Below are positions 58,237-64,000 of a stretch of DNA of 64,000 nucleotides, in pieces. A program made the translations under genes and the position numbers. This DNA comes from Marsupella aquatica (taxonomy: Eukaryota > Marchantiophyta): the NCBI GenBank assembly GCA_973895155.1, contig OZ316891.1:30504001-30568000 (forward strand), given 5' to 3'. The notes beneath the pieces are model-generated. The model searched no databases. It had not been told where the DNA came from and saw nothing but the letters and a program-made list of their open reading frames with translations. Position 1 is the stretch's first letter. The number at the start of each line of letters is the position of its first letter.

Positions 58237-58993
58237 ATTGCAAAGGTTTTTGCAAAATATGAGTCAACAAAATATAAATATGTGCACAGTTACATGAGCA
58301 GTTGAAAGTAATTAAATAGAAGCTGACTTGTTAATCTTTAAATGCCCAACAGACTAATTGGATGGAAATAATTCTCAATGGTTAAAAAAATTAAATTTAG
58401 AATGTAGATAAATGTAAATATACATTGATTTGATTTGTTGAATGATTGCCAGATTTTACAATTATACATAAAAAAATACAAATTAGTAAAAATGCACTTT
58501 TTTAGCATTGATGTCTTCTAAGTAACCCTAACATTGAGGGTGTAGTTTAAGTTTGCTTTTTTTAACCTTTGATAACAATTTTTGTTCATTCCACTAGTTT
58601 AGTTTGGTATAAGCTAAAAGAGCAAATTGCTGGGCCCATGAAAAATCACCTATAAAACCCCAACTTTCAATAGGTAGGTCTTGGAAATTTATCAAATTTG
58701 GGGGCTTTTGAAATCTCCCCTGTAAATCCGAGGGGAAAAATCTTGGCAATTGATCAATATTTGCTCATTTTTCTGGAGAAAAGTTAGCTTTAAATACTAA
58801 ATTGTAAAATTATATATATACAAAAATATGAGTCCAAAATAAAAATATGTGCACAATTACAGTGGCCAGCTGAAAGTGATCAAATAGAGGTTGTCTCATC
58901 AATCTTCAAATGCCCAATAGACTAATTGAATAAAAAGCATTATCCATGATTAAATTGAACATTATGATTTCATTTGATTCATTGGATGATTGT
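58237..58993. repeat. Diverged direct repeat of ~200 bp
   Basis: 58237-58450 and 58800-58993 share ATATGTGCACA(G/A)TTACA, CTGAAAGT-like, CTTCAAATGCCCAA.AGACTAATT and TTGATTTGTTGAATGATTG-like blocks. No coding sequence is seen. Confidence 0.7.
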
Positions 58994-59818
58994 CAACTGT
59001 AAAAATCATTATTTTTTTAGCAATGAAAATAATGTTTTTTGCAGTAGGTGTCTCATGGGAGACCAACAAAACGGAGGATGAGTTGAGTGGTGTTGAGAAG
59101 AAAGTGAGAAATCTGAAGAAACACGGCATAATCAACATCCAATCATGCTGCAGCGAAGCCAGATACATTTGGCTCCATGCCAGATACATTTGGCTCCATG
59201 CCAGAAGCCAAAACGCCAAAGTCACTTTTAAAGAAACAAACTTAAATACGAAGTGATGAAATGTGTTAGGTAGATTTGCATGGAAAAAATCACTAGTCAA
59301 CATGCCTTTCGTACTTTTTACATGTCCAAATAAGACTATTATTTCAAAGTTGGATATATATGAGACCAGGAAAGTTAGCATGTCACAAAGCAACTGCTTC
59401 CCTAAAGTCATAGAGCCTCAATCTTGCCTTTTGTTCTTAATAAACTTTGTGTATAGAGGTCATGTTAATATGGCATCCACAAGGTGACAAAGAGGCTAAC
59501 ATATCTTTATTCTGCCAAGTATTAGAATCAATGTTCATGCCATTAGTAGAGGCAGATGGGTATTTTGATATCTTAGATTTTTATTTTGAAGCCTGTTTCA
59601 AAGCAAATAAAACTGTGCATCCTAATTTTACAAAGCAAAATTGAATTGCTTGACATTTGGGAGGAAGCTGATTTAAATTGGACGGCTGCAGATAGTGAGT
59701 TAGTTATCAAAAAGCTTTCATCTGGTAAATTATTCCAAAATAGATGTTTTAACTATGATTATATAAATATCTTGCTCTTAAAAAACATTAATTGAACTAG
59801 ACTTTTTGTGAGATATAT
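58994..59818. other. Interval without a supportable gene
   Basis: Frames at 59447-59644 and 59586-59795 overlap in different phases and have no family resemblance. The sequence GCCAGATACATTTGGCTCCAT is doubled near 59158-59205. Confidence 0.35.
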
Positions 59819-60103
59819 ACTGGGGGGTTTGACTATCTAAAATTATAAGAATCACGTGCAATCCAAAAGTATTTTTGATAGAAATGAACTAAATTTTTAA
59901 AAGTGTAGAAGGCAAAAGAAGGTATTATAAACTCATGTTTATGAAATACTCTCTAATATACACCTTTTATAAAGTAAAATAAGTTATTAATATTGAACAT
60001 GGAAAATATTTTTAAGATATTTTCTTTATAAAATATGTCTATTTATATTAGGCTAGGATTGCACGTGATACCCAGAAATATAGACTTAGTTAACCCCCCA
60101 AGT
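59819..60103. mobile_element. MITE, 285 bp, with ~48 bp terminal inverted repeats
   Basis: The left end starts ACTGGGGGGTTTGACTA and runs to ATCACGTGCAATCC. The right end, reverse-complemented, starts ACTTGGGGGGTTAACTAA and runs to the same ATCACGTGCAATCC. The interior is AT-rich and non-coding. Flanks on both sides are ATATAT, so a target duplication is likely but its length is ambiguous. Confidence 0.82.
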
Positions 60104-61469
60104 ATATATATAAAATCAACCCATAATTTCTAGGAGAGTCATCACAACCCTTGCAAATTCAATTTTATTCTGTATAAAATTAGATAACCTAAGAAGTTTT
60201 TATTTATAGTCATATTAGTGAAAGCAAAAATTTAAATTTCATCTTTTATGAAAATTATCCAATTAATAAGGCAAACTTTAAGGCATTATAAGGATTAAAG
60301 AAGAAATATTATCCTAAAATTATCCAATCATCCTTGTGAGATTATCCAATAATCTCCTAAAAATAAGAAATGGAAAATAATTGAGGGCTTTAAGGCCTAG
60401 TTTCATGAGTGATTTTAGTTTTAGTTTTCAAAAAACTGTCGCAAAATGGAAGTGATCACAGGCAAAAGACCTTTTGCTCTACTATGTACTAAACACATTA
60501 GCATTTTTGTCAATATTTACACTCATTTTGTGTTACAAATTTTTGGCCAATAAACAATGTTACAATTGGTCATGTAGAGCACATGATGCAGATAAAACTT
60601 AGAGCCCTAGATAAGACTTAGAGCCCCAGATAAGACTAAGCTAGCGCCCTTCCATTAGCCCTCAAGTGTGGCTGATGGCAAAACCCCTCAAACTTCCACG
60701 CATTTGGGAGCCAATGAGAAGTTAGAAATCTTTTAGGTTTATTCTCATATCAATGTATAGGGTCGAAAGCTAGTTTGGCTTTCCATTTTGCTTTCAGGGC
60801 CCTCAAGGTGACCTGAGGACCGGTGCTTGTAGGTTTCAACCAACATGCAAACTTTTGATCTTTGGTCGCAACAAAAATTTGTAATGGTGTGCATGGACAG
60901 TGGAATAAATGTTGATCTCCTTTACCTCATGGCGGTAGCGCCAATTTGGTTCAATTTGTGCCCACTGCAAAAAAATCCATGATGGTCTTGAATGCAAACT
61001 CAATTCAATATATTGCTTGCATTCTTCAATTTGTGATCAAGCACCTTTGGCTGATGTTTGTTGCTAGACTGCTAGACACATTCAAGTTGATTTGCCTATT
61101 CTTACTATTATCACGTGAGCAATGAATACCCATTCAATCAACCAATCATAACACGACTGACAATTTGGAAACGAGGAAGCACACAACGGAGTGAAACCTG
61201 TAAATGTCAATGCCAACCTACTTCCAGAGCAATCCCCAATAGGTTGTAAAAATTACATGAGCTATGTCATCTCATTGGAGCATGAATCTTTTCTAATAGG
61301 AGTTTGAGGGAATTAAAGGATCAAGACTAATGATAAAAATTGGAGAGAGATTCGATCCACACTTGCCAAAGATGGGGTATATGAGCTTCTATACAGACAT
61401 AGAAACAATGAAAAAAACTGGTGACATTTCAAAAAGGTCTATCATTATCAAAATCACATGGGGAGTGGA
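60104..61469. other. Interval without a recognised gene
   Basis: Mostly AT-rich. A ~20 bp unit (GATAAGACTTAGAGCCC) is repeated three times near 60594-60640. No coding evidence was found. Confidence 0.4.
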
Positions 61470-61830
61470 CAACAAAGGTACTGCGATATGGCAGTTGAAG
61501 AAAGAAACACCAGAAATTTCTTGTGAACTTTGTCCATGAGGTAATTGAGAGTATGGAACCTTGGATGGGTACTCAAAGAATTATTAACCCGTTGCCAAAT
61601 CAGGCAGTGGACACTAGACATGTGCAAGGCAAGGGTCAAATGGAGAGTGAATAGACCCCTCAAGGGCCCATCAGCAAATTTTCAGGCAAGTACGTGGAGG
61701 TTGCTTCTCCTCCTCCTGATTGAATGGAACCCTCTAGAAAAGATGGCATGCCGTCAAACAAGTATCACTTTTAGGCATCAGACAAGAAAAGTACATCTAA
61801 TGGCCATCACCTTTTGGCTTGTCTAAGTGT
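61470..61830 (+). pseudogene. Decayed open frame of unknown family
   Basis: One plus-strand frame reads like protein for about 110 codons (FVHEVIESMEPWMGTQRI, then GKYVEVASPPPD, then MEPSRKDGMPSNKYHF, then ASDKKSTSNG) but is broken by several stops. It lies next to the Harbinger transposase remnant and opposes it. It might be the accessory DNA-binding protein of that element, which is inference only. Confidence 0.35.
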
Positions 61831-61989
61831 GCACTTTTTGAAAGCCAAAAATACACTTTATGCTGCCCAAATATTCAAAAACCGAACACTAATTCACTTT
61901 TAGTGAATAAATTTGACTGCTTCCACCAGAGTGAGCTATTGTGCTCAAGACAATGATAAAACCAAATTTGTGCAGAATACAACAAGAGT

Positions 61990-63111
61990 AAATCATAGAC
62001 CTGATCCTGTCCTTCCTTGGTTTCCAGAGAATTCAGCTGAGGATTCTCTGGTTTTTCAATTGCCCAAATGCTTTTTCCACGTACTACCATTCATGCCTGA
62101 GAATATTTATGTATAAAAGGAGGGACAATCAACCATGGATACAAGGGATATCTTGCATCCTCAATAATGCACTCCTTCAACACAGATGTGCTGTCTTGAC
62201 AGAAATATTCCAAACCATGTAGTTTTGTACATCTATATTCGACATCTCTAAAGAAGGTAGAAACTCTAAGCAATCTGGTGTCTTGTATACTACCTGGCCA
62301 ACCTGCTACAACATCCAAGAACCTGAAGTTAAGATCCACAATGGCCTGCATAGAAACGTACATTTTTTTTCTTGAAATCATAGTAATCCTGGCTATGCTC
62401 TGATGCTGGTAGTTCAACTGGGAAAATAATGTTGAGGTTAAGTCTTAGTTTTGGATTACCTCTTAGTCTAATCAGCGTTAGGGACTTCATGACGATTAGG
62501 CTCGCCTGGACATACCTAGCATATAGAGGAGCTAAGGTGAGCTCCCTGGTGAGACTCATGCTCATTTGTTGGAGAGCAAGCTAGGAGCTGGTGTAATGTC
62601 TGCTTGCTGGTTTTTTGTGTTCCACGTTGTCGGTTTTCTCAACAGGAAATGTGTGTCATCTATTGCACCACAACAATCGGGGAAACCCCATTGTGCCAGG
62701 AACTCCAATTTCATTTTTTCAAGCTCTGCTGTACTTGGCCATGGGATGAGATGTCTCCTTAGCTTGATTATTACTTGAATGGACTTCCAGGTTACCTTGA
62801 CTACAGTTGCATGCAAAACTCTAAACAGCTCCCAGATCTCAAAGCCATTGATCTCCTGTGGAAAGACTTCTAACCGCAATGGCCACCTGCCTCTTGACAG
62901 GGCTTTCTATATGGCACTGTACATAATTACATAATACTGCCCAAAAATTTGTGACCATGTACCTATGAACCATCTGACATGTTGCATAAAATGTCTCAGG
63001 GCTAACACAAAAGAATTCCTTTGAATCTATCAGGATCACCTGAAGGAACAAAGTCAATAAACAGATAAAACCACTAGATGGTTCTAGGTTTGATGTACCA
63101 AGGGCACTCAA
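61990..63111 (-). pseudogene. Decayed PIF/Harbinger transposase (DDE_Tnp_4 type)
   Basis: Fragments of one transposase lie in successive minus-strand frames. From 63111 down they show a region before the catalytic core (SPETFYATCQMVHRYM), then GFPDCCGAIDDTHF with the first catalytic Asp, then VDLNFRFLDVVAGWPGSIQD with the second, then YPLYPWLIVPPF, and near 62075 VEKAFGQLKNQRI with the catalytic Glu. Frame changes and stops separate these blocks, so no intact protein is made. Whether an intron explains one break could not be determined. Terminal repeats and a 3 bp target duplication were not found. Confidence 0.85.
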
Positions 63112-64000
63112 TCTCTCTTTTCCTCATGAAATAGCTTCTGAAAACTTGAATGAAGGCCCACACTTGCTTCCAAATCTCATCATCATTGCAAATCTATTCT
63201 TCTCGACTCGCAATTGTACACTCCAGATAAATTTGTGAGGCTCCCAAGATGAAGCCGAGGGAGAGAGCAAAATTCAGCAGAAGAAATTGAAACCTAATCC
63301 GCAGCAGAATCTCTGATGGGACAAAAGGGGAAAGAGCACCCGCGAGAGATGACAGAAGTGAACGCAGGCAGACTGATATTGTAGAAGAAAGGAAAGAATT
63401 TATAGAAAAATAACGGATTGATGGTCAGGGTGGTCGTTGTTCCAATTTGCCGCACACTGTCGGTGCTGCTGCCTGGGACAGGTTCTCAAGGGGGCCCATG
63501 GAAGAGATGTGATCGAGATCCTCAAACAGTATTTCAGGGCAGGGCCCGTTTGAGGCTGACGAACAGGGCTCTTAGCTCGATAGGGAGACCTTGATGACTT
63601 TGGAGTGGTTCTCCTGGAACTCTTGCCAGCAATGGAAGTGTCTCAAGCTCACAGCTAGCATAAACTCTTTTCTACCCAAAATGAAGGTCTACTGCTAGTA
63701 GTGTCAGCTAAATTCTGAAGAGTCGAGAGGTTCAAACATTTGAGTCGCTTGATCTAACTCTTCAAAGTGAGGGTGCTAGTATTGTCAAGATTATTAGCTA
63801 GGGAGAGAATGATGTTAACTTTGCACATGGGAGCCGCCTCAAAGTTGCCCCACTCATGAATGTTTTCCTTCAAATTTATGTTGCTCAATGTGCAGAACTC
63901 AGCCAAGGGATTGTAACATCCTGGCTCGTATTGTTTCTCTTTGCATGGGCTTTGGAAGGAAGAATTCCCTCCACCTGCTCACATAATGTCTCCCCTCCAC
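63112..64000. other. Window end, no recognised gene
   Basis: This may include the 5' end of the Harbinger remnant. No domain, terminal repeat or RNA gene was recognised. Confidence 0.4.

Noticed and set aside
59447-59795. Two overlapping frames that look somewhat protein-like
   Set aside because: They are in different phases in AT-rich DNA with no recognised family and no flanking gene signals.

Overview
This is a piece of a land-plant nuclear genome. Genes carry many short introns with GT..AG borders, a nuclear tRNA-Ala is present, and most of the DNA is repeats and transposable elements. The short introns, moderate GC content and divergent but complete plant genes suggest an early-diverging plant such as a bryophyte. 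That placement is inference; nothing in the window proves the species.

Layout. 396-4754 (+): 11-exon anthranilate synthase alpha subunit, the committed step of tryptophan synthesis. 5435-8496 (+): 9-exon Nudix hydrolase of the NUDT9/NUDT22 type. 8.5-12.6 kb: gene-poor, with diverged ~360 bp tandem repeats and MITE-like units. 12676-18468 (-): a complete, young Copia LTR retrotransposon with 344 bp LTRs that differ at two sites, a 5 bp target duplication, and three in-frame stops. 18.5-29.99 kb: no supportable gene; several tandem duplications and inverted repeats. 29996-41577: an 11,582 bp hAT transposon flanked by an 8 bp duplication (AATGGAGT). It encodes an apparently intact BED/DUF659/hAT transposase (+) and, facing it, a RING-like coiled-coil protein and a protein kinase interrupted by two stops (-). 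44752-50060 (+): a six-exon hybrid histidine kinase resembling CKI1, with a long upstream leader region. 52434-52506: tRNA-Ala(AGC). 53-62 kb: AT-rich, MITEs and simple repeats. 61.99-63.11 kb (-): a decayed PIF/Harbinger transposase.

The most novel item is the hAT element. About 0.9-1.3 kb in from each end it carries three long imperfect hairpins, mirrored between the ends. All six have a conserved ~33 nt core capped by two short stems, while the outer stems differ in sequence yet stay self-complementary. One core stem shows two compensatory base-pair changes, which is evidence for selection on a folded structure. On both flanks the hairpins lie directly upstream of an inward-facing gene (transposase on the left, kinase on the right) in the same sense orientation. 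A second cluster of palindromes lies where the transposase and RING genes converge.

Exon borders were placed by hand from GT/AG signals, reading phase and remembered family similarity. No alignment, folding or database search was run.
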